Positions 34,708-42,439 of a DNA stretch of 64,000 nt are shown one piece after another. The DNA is from PALSA-894 sp963734185 (GTDB lineage Bacteria; Pseudomonadota; Alphaproteobacteria; Rhizobiales; Xanthobacteraceae): assembly GCA_963734185.1 (NCBI GenBank), contig CAVTGA010000002.1, forward strand, positions 2,852,001 through 2,916,000. The letters run 5' to 3'. The translations under genes and the position numbers were made by a program. How positions within the stretch are numbered: the first letter of the stretch is position 1; each line of letters starts with the position of its first letter. The notes under the pieces were generated by a model. That model was not told the DNA's origin. It ran no database searches and saw nothing but the letters and a program-made list of their open reading frames with translations.

Positions 34708-36243
34708 ATGGCGGTCAAGCGCGCAACCATCGTTCGTGGAGGCCGGCTCATCAATGCCGGGGACAATCGCGCCGAAGCGGCCGACATCCTGATCGTCGGC
34801 GACACCATCGCCGAGGTGGGACCGGGCCTCACGGCTCCCGCCGACGCGATCGCGATCGATGCGCGCAATCGGTTGATGCATTCCGGGCTGATCAACGCGC
34901 ACACCCACGGACACGGCAACCTGGCGAAGGGCATGGGCGACCGCTGGACACTCGAGCTTCTGCTCGCCGCCGGACCGTGGATCAGCGGCGGCCGCACGCT
35001 CGAGGACAAGTATCTGACGACGTATGTCGGTGCGATCGAGATGCTGACCAAAGGCTGCACCGCCTGCTACGACCTCACTGTCGAATTCCCGCTGCCGAGC
35101 GTGGAGGGGCTCGATGCCTGCGGCCGCGCTTACGCCGATGCCGGCATGCGCGCCGTGCTGGCGCCGATGGTGGCCGAGTTCAGCTTCTACGAGGCCATTC
35201 CGGGCTTGATCGATGCGCTGCCGCCCGCCTTGCAGACGGAGGTCGAGCGGCTGAGGCTTGCGCCCGGCGACGCGACGCTGAATGCGATGCGCCAGTCGAT
35301 GCAAAGCTGGAAATTCGACCGGGCGTTCGTTCGGCCCGCGGTCGCGCCGACCATTCCGCATCATTGCTCCGATGACTTCATGCGTAAGTGCGCCATGCTG
35401 GCGCGCGAATTCGATGTCGCGCTGCACAGCCACGTGTCGGAATCCAAGGCGCAGGTGATCGTCGGCCTGAAGCGCTATGGCAAGACGCAGACCGCGCATC
35501 TGCAGGATCTCGGTCTGCTGGGACCCGACTTCACGGTGGGGCACGGCGTCTGGCTCGACCACGACGACATGCAACGTCTCGCGGATCACGGCGCATCGGT
35601 CGCGCACAATCCCGGCAGCAACATGCGCCTTGGAAACGGCCTTGCCGACATTCGCGCCATGCTGGAGCGCAAGGTCAATGTCGGCATCGGCACCGACGGA
35701 GCCAATTGCTCCGATAATCTGAACATGTACGAGTCGATGCGACTCGCCTCGATGGTCTCGAAAACGCAGGGGCCCGATACCGACCGCTGGCTCACTACCG
35801 GCGAAGTCCTCGCCGCCGCGACCGAAGGGAGCGCGCGTGCGCTCGGATTCGGCGACAAGCTCGGCCGCATCGCGCCCGGCTACAAAGCGGACATCGTGTT
35901 CCTCGATCTGCACAATGTGAACTGGCTGCCGTTCAACAACGCGGTCAACCAACTCGTCCATACCGAGGACGGCTCCGCGGTCCATTCGGTCATGGTGGGC
36001 GGACGCCTGGTGGTCGAAGACCGCCGCGTGGTCGGCGTCGACATGGCATCGCTCGCACGGCGCGTTGAGGACGCCCGCGCGCGGCTCGAACAGGCGGCGG
36101 CGCCGAACAAGCAACTGTTCGAGCGGGTCGAGCAAGTCGTCAACAGCTTCTGCCCCGGCCTCGCGAAAATGCCGTATCACATCGATCGCTTCGGCGCAGG
36201 TCACCATGGGCATGAGCATGCGCGTTGGCTTCATCGCGCGTGA
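34708..36243 (+). CDS. Chlorohydrolase/SAH-deaminase-like amidohydrolase
   Basis: 511-residue metal-dependent deaminase or dechlorinase of the TRZ/ATZ branch (S-adenosylhomocysteine deaminase, guanine deaminase, AtzA). Metal ligands are in NAHTHGHGN (HxH), ALHSHVSES and GIGTDGANCSDN (Asp). GHGVWLDHDD and the C-terminal GRIAPGYKADIVFLDL complete the fold. Starts 9 bases after the permease, so co-transcribed with the importer. Longer than the usual about 450 residues, owing to a C-terminal extension with HHGHEHARWLH. Probable role: deamination of the imported heterocycle (inference). Confidence 0.85.
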   Translation: MAVKRATIVRGGRLINAGDNRAEAADILIVGDTIAEVGPGLTAPADAIAIDARNRLMHSGLINAHTHGHGNLAKGMGDRWTLELLLAAGPWISGGRTLEDKYLTTYVGAIEMLTKGCTACYDLTVEFPLPSVEGLDACGRAYADAGMRAVLAPMVAEFSFYEAIPGLIDALPPALQTEVERLRLAPGDATLNAMRQSMQSWKFDRAFVRPAVAPTIPHHCSDDFMRKCAMLAREFDVALHSHVSESKAQVIVGLKRYGKTQTAHLQDLGLLGPDFTVGHGVWLDHDDMQRLADHGASVAHNPGSNMRLGNGLADIRAMLERKVNVGIGTDGANCSDNLNMYESMRLASMVSKTQGPDTDRWLTTGEVLAAATEGSARALGFGDKLGRIAPGYKADIVFLDLHNVNWLPFNNAVNQLVHTEDGSAVHSVMVGGRLVVEDRRVVGVDMASLARRVEDARARLEQAAAPNKQLFERVEQVVNSFCPGLAKMPYHIDRFGAGHHGHEHARWLHRA

Positions 36244-36274
36244 AGTCGGGCGCTGACCAGACGTAACGCGTCCC

Positions 36275-37564
36275 TCATCTATTCTCTGCGCGTCCCGGTT
36301 TCGAAAGCACGGCGTCAGCGGAGGCTCGCTCCCAGCCGAAAACGCTACGGCCTTCGTACCCAGGCGACCGTTCCCGCTCGTGGGCAACATGCTCCGAGAG
36401 CGATGGTCCGCTCGCGAGACCTTCGAGCTGACGCGCCTGCCGGTCCAACCGTTCGAGCGTGCCGAGCTCTTCGACGCGACCAAGCTTCGCCTTGTGCACA
36501 GCGGATTTCAGCACGCGAATGGTCTCGTCGTAAACTTTGAGCGGAACGGCGTAAGGGTGTCGGTCCTTGCCGCCGTGGGCGAGGGAGAAGCGCGCCGGAT
36601 CGGTAAAGCGGCAGGGTGCTCCGTGCACGACCTCGGCCACCAAGGCGAGCGCCTGAACGGTGCGCGCGCCGACACCTGGAGTCAGCAGCAACTGGGCGAA
36701 GTCCACGGGACCGCGGTCTGCCGCCGCGGCGAGATTTCCATGCAGGCGGCGCAAGCTCACGTCGCCGGCGCGGACGTCGTGATGGGCCGGCAGGATCAAA
36801 TGCGGCAGCATCGCCTGGACCGGCCGAGGTTCCTTGTGGACATGCAAGGCTGCAAGCTCGCGCGCGATGCCGTCCGGGCCGAGCGTCGCAAGCAGATCGA
36901 GCTGCTTGACGCGATTGGGCTCGGCCCGATGGTCGGCGAGATTGACGATGGTGCCTTGTTCCGGGCCGTCAATGGCGGCATGCGGGTCGTCGAGGAAGCT
37001 GTGCAATCCTTCGGACAGCCAATGATAGCGCCGCGCCTGCCGGCGTTGGCCGTTCATGCCTTGCTGCACGACCACCCAATGGCCGTCGTCGGTGACGATG
37101 AAACCATGCAGGTAGAGATCGAAGCCGTCCTGGACGGCCGCGCTGTCGACCTTGGCCACGAGCCGGCTTGCGGTTGCGAGGCCCGTGCCGTCGAATCCGA
37201 CGCGGTCTCCGATGCGGATCAGTTCATGCGGCGTCTTGCGCGAGTGCGCGCCGCGCCCGCCGCAGACGTGAATGCCGAGCTCGTCCTGCAGCGGCATCAA
37301 ACCGCGCTTCAAGGCGCCGAGAACACTGGTGGTGATGCCGGAGGAATGCCAATCCATCCCCATGACCGCGCCGAAGGATTGAAACCAGAAGGGATGTGCA
37401 AGGCGGCGCAGCAACTCGTCGCGCCCGTAGTGGTGGACGATCGCCTCGCTGATCACGGCACCGAGGCGGGTCATTCGATCCGCGAGCCAGCGCGGCACGT
37501 GGCCGCTATGCAGCGGCAAGTCGGCGCTTCCGGCTCTGCGCGACACGCGTCGGCTCCTCAGCAT
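36275..37564 (-). CDS. DUF763 protein
   Basis: 429 residues of the DUF763 family, found in archaea and scattered bacteria, function unknown. Its opening ADLPLHSGHVPRWLADRM matches the family, as do FQSFGAVMGMDWHSSGITTSVLGALK, HVCGGRGAHSRKTPHEL and LLTPGVGARTVQALALVAE. The last resembles a helix-hairpin-helix DNA-binding motif. The C-terminal 60 residues are charged and less conserved. Convergent with the amidohydrolase gene, so it stands alone. ATG 37564. Confidence 0.85.
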   Translation of the reverse strand: MLRSRRVSRRAGSADLPLHSGHVPRWLADRMTRLGAVISEAIVHHYGRDELLRRLAHPFWFQSFGAVMGMDWHSSGITTSVLGALKRGLMPLQDELGIHVCGGRGAHSRKTPHELIRIGDRVGFDGTGLATASRLVAKVDSAAVQDGFDLYLHGFIVTDDGHWVVVQQGMNGQRRQARRYHWLSEGLHSFLDDPHAAIDGPEQGTIVNLADHRAEPNRVKQLDLLATLGPDGIARELAALHVHKEPRPVQAMLPHLILPAHHDVRAGDVSLRRLHGNLAAAADRGPVDFAQLLLTPGVGARTVQALALVAEVVHGAPCRFTDPARFSLAHGGKDRHPYAVPLKVYDETIRVLKSAVHKAKLGRVEELGTLERLDRQARQLEGLASGPSLSEHVAHERERSPGYEGRSVFGWERASADAVLSKPGRAENR

Positions 37565-37681
37565 CGGTCGCGAGAACAGATAGAGAACGAGCGGCGGAAG
37601 TCAACGGTGAAGAAGTCCAGCTTGCCCGGCCTTGAGCCGTCGAAAGCGAAACCACACGGCTCTGACGGGGTTGTGCTTCCT

Positions 37682-37720
37682 AGAGCAGGATGATTTTTCT
37701 TCGAACCATCATCCCGCTCT
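37682..37720. repeat. Palindrome AGAGCAGGATGAT...ATCATCCCGCTCT
   Basis: Imperfect inverted repeat with arms of about 13 bases and a T-rich loop. It is directly followed by a second palindromic element at 37734-37780. Confidence 0.75.
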
Positions 37721-37733
37721 AGGTCTTTGGTGG

Positions 37734-37780
37734 AGCATGATCTTGTCCGAAAACCGGTACCCACTTTTCGGGATCATGCT
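37734..37780. repeat. Palindromic repeat AGCATGATC...GATCATGCT, copy 1
   Basis: AGCATGATCTTGTCCGAAAA and CACTTTTCGGGATCATGCT form a long imperfect stem around CCGGTACC. The same element, with GCGCATGATC arms, occurs at 47238-47286. It is a typical dispersed element of Bradyrhizobium-like genomes. Confidence 0.85.
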
Positions 37781-37805
37781 CTAGGCGTGGGTTTCTGCCG
37801 GCTGG

Positions 37806-38426
37806 ATGAGCGCGCGAATGGCCCTGCTGGAAGACGTCAAGAAGGTCGCGGAGAAGGTCACCGGCTGGGCGCGACCGTCACGGCGCGAACTGGGTCAGCT
37901 TGTCCGCCCTCGAAAGGCGCATGCCTTTCGGTTCACGGATGACGGGCTCATTCCGAACAACTCGAACTGGCCGTTGCTGCTATATCGGAACGCCGTGCAG
38001 CTTCCGCGGGCGTTCGATCCCGCGGCTGTATTGGAGGAGGTGTTCGAGCGCAATGGTTGGGCCGATTCTTGGCGCAACGGCGTCTATGACTACGTGCATT
38101 ATCACTCGCGCATCCACGAGGTGCTCGGCGTTGCGCGCGGCACGGCGAGCGTTCGTTTCGGCGGCGCCAAGGGCCGCAAGTTGAGACTGAAAGCGGGAGA
38201 CGTGGTCATCTTGCCGGCCGGAACCGGTCACGAATGCCTCTCGGCGAGCCGGGATTTTCTGGTGGTCGGCGCCTATCCGAAGTCCGGAACCTACGACGAA
38301 TGCCGCGCTTCAGTGCAGCAATGCATGCGCGCGCGGACAACGATCCCGAAGGTCGGGAGGCCGCGCCGAGACCCAGTGTATGGAGCGGAGGGTCCGCTGA
38401 TCGAGATGTGGGGCAAGGCGCCGTAG
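37806..38426 (+). CDS. YjlB-like cupin protein
   Basis: 206-residue single-domain cupin of the YjlB type. The N-terminal helix segment is followed by the cupin barrel: motif 1 has HYHSRIHEVLGV (metal-type His and Glu), and motif 2 reads GDVVILPAGTGHECL with the last His. YPKSGTYDECRA follows, as in YjlB. Likely binds a metal and a small ligand in the cytoplasm; its activity is unknown. ATG 37806 is used; ATG 37818 is equally possible. Preceded by two palindromic repeats. Confidence 0.8.
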   Translation: MSARMALLEDVKKVAEKVTGWARPSRRELGQLVRPRKAHAFRFTDDGLIPNNSNWPLLLYRNAVQLPRAFDPAAVLEEVFERNGWADSWRNGVYDYVHYHSRIHEVLGVARGTASVRFGGAKGRKLRLKAGDVVILPAGTGHECLSASRDFLVVGAYPKSGTYDECRASVQQCMRARTTIPKVGRPRRDPVYGAEGPLIEMWGKAP

Positions 38427-38518
38427 GGTAAGGCGCGGAGCGCAGGGCTCGATCATCGCGGCCGTGCGCATCCATCACCTAGGTCCTCGTGAAATAGCAC
38501 CCTGATCCGAGGCTCGCC

Positions 38519-39244
38519 TCACGCCCCGTCGAGCGCCACCCAATTGATGATCGCGGCGTAGTGACAGCCGGCGCCGACCAGCACGAAGCCGTGCCATATC
38601 GCATTCTGGAAGCGCAGCCGCTCCCAAAGATGGAAGATGATTCCGAAAGCGTATAATCCGCCGCCGATCGCGAGGAGCCACAGCGTCGAACGCGGCACGG
38701 CCGCAGCGACCGCCTCGTAGGTGAACATGCCGCTGCAGCCGATGAGCAGGCAGAGTCCGATCGAGAGCCGGTCGAAACGGCCGGGCCAGCAGCACTTGAG
38801 CACGACGCCGGACGCCGCAGCCACCCAAACGCCGATCAGCAAGGTATAGGTGGTCGTTCCAGAGTCCATTCGTGCCAGCAGCGGCGTGTAGGTCGCCGCG
38901 ATGAACAGGAAGATCGCCGAGTGGTCGAAGCGGCGCAGCCACCACTTGCGCGGCGAAACCGGGCACATGTTGTAGGCGGCGGAGCACCCGAGCATCGCCA
39001 CCAGGCCGAGCGCATAGACCACGTCCGACGCGGCCTCGAACCCTTCCGACAGGCGGAAGGTCACGACGATGAGCGCGGCCGCGCCGATCAGCGCGAGTCC
39101 CAATCCGACGCCGTGGACAACTCCGTCGGTGATGGTTTCCGCCCGGTCGTAGCGCCAATCGAGCCCGACCGGGCAGCCGTCGGGTTGCAGGTAGCGCAGG
39201 TTCGAGGGAGGAGTTCGCCGAGTGCCGTGCACGGGTGGCTGCAT
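38519..39244 (-). CDS. Hemolysin III / YqfA-family membrane protein
   Basis: 241 residues with seven membrane spans, PAQR/HlyIII family. It shows the family's metal-site residues: H in GVVHGVGLGLALIG, SAAYNMCP, D/H in RRFDHSAIFLFIAATYTP and the C-terminal H in NAIWHGFVLVGAGCHY. The role in free-living bacteria is unclear; envelope homeostasis is likely. ATG 39244 is preferred over a TTG at 39271. An exact GSR-type promoter lies at 39337-39361. Confidence 0.85.
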   Translation of the reverse strand: MQPPVHGTRRTPPSNLRYLQPDGCPVGLDWRYDRAETITDGVVHGVGLGLALIGAAALIVVTFRLSEGFEAASDVVYALGLVAMLGCSAAYNMCPVSPRKWWLRRFDHSAIFLFIAATYTPLLARMDSGTTTYTLLIGVWVAAASGVVLKCCWPGRFDRLSIGLCLLIGCSGMFTYEAVAAAVPRSTLWLLAIGGGLYAFGIIFHLWERLRFQNAIWHGFVLVGAGCHYAAIINWVALDGA

Positions 39245-39336
39245 CGATAGGTTCCGCAAAACTGCAAACAAGCCGCGCGCGGCTCAAGGGCGCCAGCGCC
39301 GCGACGTCATCTCATGTGCGGCACTTCATGACCGGC

Positions 39337-39361
39337 AACCCGAACGGCGCGTCAACGTTCC
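39337..39361 (-). promoter_or_regulatory. EcfG-type stress promoter of the hemolysin III gene
   Basis: Minus strand GGAAC-N17-GTT, 93 bases before ATG 39244. It is paired back to back with the plus-strand site at 39467-39491. Confidence 0.75.
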
Positions 39362-39466
39362 CTCGGTAGGGTCAACCGGGCGTCGGCCACCGGGGAGCGC
39401 CCGCTCTGCCCGCGCGCAAGCGCCGGTTCCATGGTGGCGCGTCATCCGCGATTCGCGTCTCCTTTG

Positions 39467-39491
39467 GGAACGTAACCCGCGCCCCCGTGTT
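39467..39491 (+). promoter_or_regulatory. EcfG-type stress promoter of the NepR-like gene
   Basis: Plus strand GGAAC-N17-GTT, ending 27 bases before ATG 39519. Confidence 0.75.
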
Positions 39492-39518
39492 CAATAGTGA
39501 ACCCTCGGGAAAAAGATC

Positions 39519-39719
39519 ATGCGTCGCCTCAACGGATTATCGCCACGCGAAGCGGCGGTCCACAGGACGGAGATGCTGGCGACGATCGGGCGGCGGCTCA
39601 GGGAAACCTATGACGTGGCGCAACCATTGCCCGACCAGCTCGCCGATCTGGTGAGGAAGATCGAGCAGTTGGAAGGGAACTCGACACCGGACGCCGGTAC
39701 CGAGCCCCTCCCGTCCTAG
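39519..39719 (+). CDS. Orphan NepR-like anti-sigma factor
   Basis: 66 residues. The central part MLATIGRRLRETYD, then LPDQLADLVRKIEQLE, matches the NepR pattern (two helices that clamp the EcfG sigma factor until phosphorylated PhyR displaces NepR). Length also fits. No phyR, ecfG or sensor kinase gene is next to it, so it is an orphan copy, perhaps modulating the core GSR circuit. Its own exact GGAAC-N17-GTT promoter suggests feedback. Alternative: an unrelated small helical protein. Confidence 0.7.
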   Translation: MRRLNGLSPREAAVHRTEMLATIGRRLRETYDVAQPLPDQLADLVRKIEQLEGNSTPDAGTEPLPS

Positions 39720-39795
39720 CACCGCACCGGCGGTTCCACCGGCTCCGGACCCAGCAAGGCAGAGGGCGTTCGTGACTCTTGGGCCCATCGACCAG

Positions 39796-40101
39796 CTACA
39801 GCAGGGAAACCATCTGGGCCCGAACAACAATTTGGTCCTGCTTGAACCGCGCTTCCAGTTCCTTGCGATAGGCGCGCCACCACTTCGGGTCGACGCCCTC
39901 CGCCATCACTTCGAAAACGATGATGTCGTCGTGCTTGGTCTTGCCGTCGTCCTGCCACAGGCCTTCCGCCGGAGCGCGGGAGAATGCCGTCAAGCCTCCG
40001 AACTTGGCGTTCAGTTCCTTTCGAACGTCCGCGTACAAGCCCGCATCGAAATGCGTGCCTTGATTGTCGAAGAGCGGGAGCAGGATCTGGATCAGGTACA
40101 T
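39796..40101 (-). CDS. Conserved hypothetical protein (101 aa)
   Basis: 101 residues: MYLIQILLPLFDNQGTHF, LYADVRKELNAKFGGLTAFSR, then DDIIVFEVMAEGVDPKWW and a helix ELEARFKQDQIVV. It looks like a small alpha/beta protein of the ferredoxin-like dimeric fold (comparable to DUF-type monooxygenase-like barrels). I recall near-identical proteins across rhizobia without known function. ATG 40101 is used; the longer frame up to 40191 lacks family-like residues. It lies within the stress island. Confidence 0.65.
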   Translation of the reverse strand: MYLIQILLPLFDNQGTHFDAGLYADVRKELNAKFGGLTAFSRAPAEGLWQDDGKTKHDDIIVFEVMAEGVDPKWWRAYRKELEARFKQDQIVVRAQMVSLL

Positions 40102-40199
40102 GGCTCGCGCGAAGGATCGCATCGCGGAAGGTGAAAAAGAACTCGAAAGTTTCAGCGCAAAGGTTCCTCGAACGGTCGTGGTGATCGCCATCGGTTTAG

Positions 40200-40226
40200 G
40201 GAACTTTCCCGCGTACCCGGCGCTTG
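40200..40226 (+). promoter_or_regulatory. Possible degenerate EcfG-type promoter for the CsbD gene
   Basis: GGAAC (40200-40204) followed after 17 bases by GCTT instead of GTT, 42 bases before the csbD ATG. One mismatch to the pattern found exactly in six other places. Confidence 0.4.
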
Positions 40227-40267
40227 AGGCTGGCGATCACCATCCCACACCATTCCAGGAGATTCCG

Positions 40268-40483
40268 ATGGGCAGCACGGCAGACAAGATCACGGGCGCG
40301 ACCAACGAGGCCGTCGGCAAGGCCAAACAGGGCGTCGGAAAGGCGGTCGGCTCGGACAAGCTGCAGGTCGAAGGCGCCGCACAGGAAGTGAAGGGCGACG
40401 CGCAGCAGGCGTTGGGAGACGCCAAGTCCGCCACCAAGAAGGCGGTGAACGACGCCGCCGACTTCGTCAACAAGAAGCTGTGA
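40268..40483 (+). CDS. CsbD-family stress protein
   Basis: 71-residue cytoplasmic CsbD-like protein, a stress-induced small helical protein family (sigma-B or GSR controlled in various bacteria). Typical opening MGSTADKITGATNEAVGKAK, then a repeat-like part (DKLQVEGAAQEVKGDAQQAL) and a final charged helix. AGGAG precedes the ATG. Context and a near-match GSR promoter agree. Confidence 0.9.
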   Translation: MGSTADKITGATNEAVGKAKQGVGKAVGSDKLQVEGAAQEVKGDAQQALGDAKSATKKAVNDAADFVNKKL

Positions 40484-40495
40484 CCTGCTGACGTA

Positions 40496-40525
40496 TCGAG
40501 GGTTCCGCAGCGGCGGAGCCCTCGA
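40496..40525. terminator. Hairpin behind csbD
   Basis: CGAGGGTTCCGC and GCGGAGCCCTCG form a 10-12 bp imperfect stem around a short loop. No T-run, so either a rho-dependent end or an attenuator before the next small gene. Confidence 0.5.
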
Positions 40526-40555
40526 CGAGTTCCCCCTCAAACGTTGGAGCCGAAG

Positions 40556-40801
40556 ATGGGCCGGTTCATCGCGCTGGCGATCATGTTCTCGTGCCTTACC
40601 GCGCCATCCGTGGCGCAGACCCCGGCGCCGGCAAAGAGCGGCGAGCAGCTGCAGCCGCAAGGCCCGACCGGCCCGATCAATACCGACACCACCAAAGGAG
40701 CGCCGGCCGCGAGTCCCCAGGGCGAAACGCCGCCCGGGATGCAGTCCGCCCCCCAAGGCTCCGGGATTGCGGCGCCTACGAAGGAAGAGCCACGCAAGTA
40801 G
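40556..40801 (+). CDS. Small exported Pro-rich protein
   Basis: 81 residues: signal peptide MGRFIALAIMFSCLTAPSVA, then a short, mature part with QTPAPAKSGEQLQPQGP, Gly/Pro/Ala-rich and probably unfolded. ATG 40556 is chosen because GGAG lies close before it. Possibly co-transcribed with csbD 72 bases upstream. No family recognised. Confidence 0.6.
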   Translation: MGRFIALAIMFSCLTAPSVAQTPAPAKSGEQLQPQGPTGPINTDTTKGAPAASPQGETPPGMQSAPQGSGIAAPTKEEPRK

Positions 40802-40831
40802 TTCGCATCGTTGCTCCGCGACGCGCGTGTG

Positions 40832-41674
40832 CTAGTGCGTTCGATTGCGCCGCGATCCGTGCCGCTCGGCATACACATGGGTGAATTCGGCGCCGATCAG
40901 GACGATCTGCGACGAGTAGTAGACCCAGATCAGAATGACCACCAACGAGGCCGCCGCGCCGTAGGTGGAATCCAGCCCCTGGGTGCCGATGTAGTAACCG
41001 ATCAGCACCTTCCCGAGCTCGAACAGCGCCGCCGTGAGCGCCGCGCCGATCCAGACGTCCTTCCACGCCACCGAGGCATCCGGCAGCCATTTGAACATCA
41101 TGGCGAACAGGAGAGTGACGAGGCCGAAAGAGATCGCCGACCCGACAATCTGCAGCGCTGCTTGCGGGATGTAAGGCGCGAGAAACTTGCCGGTGGCGGC
41201 GAGCGCCGCGGTGAAGATCAGCGACACGAGAAGCAGGAAACCGAGCGACAGGATCCCGGCCAGGGATATCAGATAGCTGCGCATGAAGTGCCAAAGCCCG
41301 CTCCCCTGCGGTGCATCGCACTCCCACACCGTGTTCATCGCATCCTTCAGCTGCACGACGACGCTCACCGCGGCGAACAGCAGGACGGCCGCTCCGAACA
41401 ACGTGGCCAGTAGGCCTTCCTGCGGCTTGCTGGCCCCGGCCAACATCGTCTCGACCGCTTGCGCGCCGTTCCGACCGAGCAACCCGGCAATCTGTGCACT
41501 GACTTCCCCACGCACGGCATCGTGGCCGAAGACCAGCCCGGCAACGGCCACGGCAATGAGGATCACGGGTCCGAGCGAAAAAACCGAATAATAAGCCAGT
41601 GCCGCGCCGAGCCGGGCCGTCTTGTGTTTCGACCAGTTCGCCGCGGTCTCGGTTATCAATGACCACCAGTTCAC
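40832..41674 (-). CDS. YihY/BrkB-family membrane protein
   Basis: About 280 residues with six spans, YihY/virulence factor BrkB family (once mis-called ribonuclease BN), inner membrane, function unknown. Signs: the N-terminal HKTARLGAALAYYSVFSLGPV, DAMNTVW, FKWLPDASVAWKDVWIGA and the end IWVYYSSQIVLIGAEFTHVYAE. GTG 41674 is preferred because GGAAGG lies 6 bases before it and the GSR promoter (-10 at 41703-41705) would leave an upstream ATG 41689 with almost no leader. ATG 41689 and ATG 41758 are alternatives, but the latter lies upstream of the promoter. Confidence 0.85.
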   Translation of the reverse strand: MNWWSLITETAANWSKHKTARLGAALAYYSVFSLGPVILIAVAVAGLVFGHDAVRGEVSAQIAGLLGRNGAQAVETMLAGASKPQEGLLATLFGAAVLLFAAVSVVVQLKDAMNTVWECDAPQGSGLWHFMRSYLISLAGILSLGFLLLVSLIFTAALAATGKFLAPYIPQAALQIVGSAISFGLVTLLFAMMFKWLPDASVAWKDVWIGAALTAALFELGKVLIGYYIGTQGLDSTYGAAASLVVILIWVYYSSQIVLIGAEFTHVYAERHGSRRNRTH

Positions 41675-41702
41675 GCTGAACCTTCCCATTGCTTTCGCGA
41701 CA

Positions 41703-41727
41703 ACAAGCCGCTGCGGCGTGAGTTCCG
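41703..41727 (-). promoter_or_regulatory. EcfG-type stress promoter of the YihY gene
   Basis: Minus strand GGAAC-N17-GTT. Its position inside the longest ORF argues for the shorter protein starting at 41674 (or 41689). Confidence 0.75.
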
Positions 41728-41771
41728 CGCGAGCCGCCCAAAACGGAGCGGCGCGCATAGGTCTGCAATCA

Positions 41772-42209
41772 TCATGCCGCCTTGTCCGCGGCGCGTCGCG
41801 CCCGCTTGTTCGCGCGCCGGATCGCCGCTTCGCTTTTTCTGGCGCGCGCCTCGCATTTCTCGCGCAGCTCCTCGATCTCTTCCTCGGTCAGATGCTCGAT
41901 GCCGACAAACATGTTCTTGACGGCGCCGACCCGGATGAGCTCATCGAGCTTGACCTGTATGGCGGCGTTGTCGCGGTTCTGCGAGTTCTGAATCAGGAAC
42001 ACCATCAGGAACGTGACGATCGTCGTTCCGGTATTGATGATCAGTTGCCACGTGTCGGAATAGTTGAAGAGCGGTCCGGTCGCCGCCCAGATCACGATGA
42101 CGGCAACGGCAAGCATGAACGCCGACGGACGCCCGGCACTGCGGGCGACCGCATTGGCTACGTCTCCGAACAGCTTCGAAACCGGGTTTGCCTGACCGTT
42201 CTGTGTCAT
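41772..42209 (-). CDS. Low-affinity iron permease-like protein
   Basis: 145 residues: polar start, then two spans (AFMLAVAVIVIWAATGPLF and IINTGTTIVTFLMVFLIQN) and a long charged helix, KLDELIRVGAVKNMFVGIE, with E/K/R-rich tail. This is the bacterial low-affinity iron permease family (Fet4-like name; transport not shown for bacterial members). Common in rhizobial stress islands. A GGAAC at 42265-42269 with a half-matching -10 (ATT) may be its GSR promoter. Confidence 0.8.
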   Translation of the reverse strand: MTQNGQANPVSKLFGDVANAVARSAGRPSAFMLAVAVIVIWAATGPLFNYSDTWQLIINTGTTIVTFLMVFLIQNSQNRDNAAIQVKLDELIRVGAVKNMFVGIEHLTEEEIEELREKCEARARKSEAAIRRANKRARRAADKAA

Positions 42210-42244
42210 CGGCCGCTCCTTTTGTCGAAGCAGGGCAGCCCGCT

Positions 42245-42269
42245 AATCGGACGGAACGAAATCGGTTCC
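42245..42269 (-). promoter_or_regulatory. Possible degenerate EcfG-type promoter of the iron permease-like gene
   Basis: Minus strand GGAAC-N17-ATT, one mismatch to GTT, 36 bases before ATG 42209. Confidence 0.35.
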
Positions 42270-42376
42270 CGGGGAACTCTGCAGGCGAGGATTGCGCTGC
42301 GGCAGCCTTCACCCCCAAAGGCGGAGGCAGAGCTGCACGCGGTCGGCAAAAATTTCGGAGGGTCCGAAAACAGCGA

Positions 42377-42401
42377 GGAACCAATTGAACCGGCTTTAGT
42401 T
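42377..42401 (+). promoter_or_regulatory. EcfG-type stress promoter of the DUF3618 operon
   Basis: Plus strand GGAAC-N17-GTT, 38 bases before ATG 42440. Confidence 0.75.
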
Positions 42402-42439
42402 CGTCTCGCAGCAACGCAGGCTCGCACGGAGACCAGTTC

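Noticed and set aside
34417..36483. 688-residue minus-strand ORF
   Set aside because: Antisense to the intact amidohydrolase and permease genes.
42253..42300. Further plus-strand GGAAC sites before the DUF3618 gene
   Set aside because: At 42253 and 42273 no GTT follows at 16-17 bases; only the site at 42377 fits.
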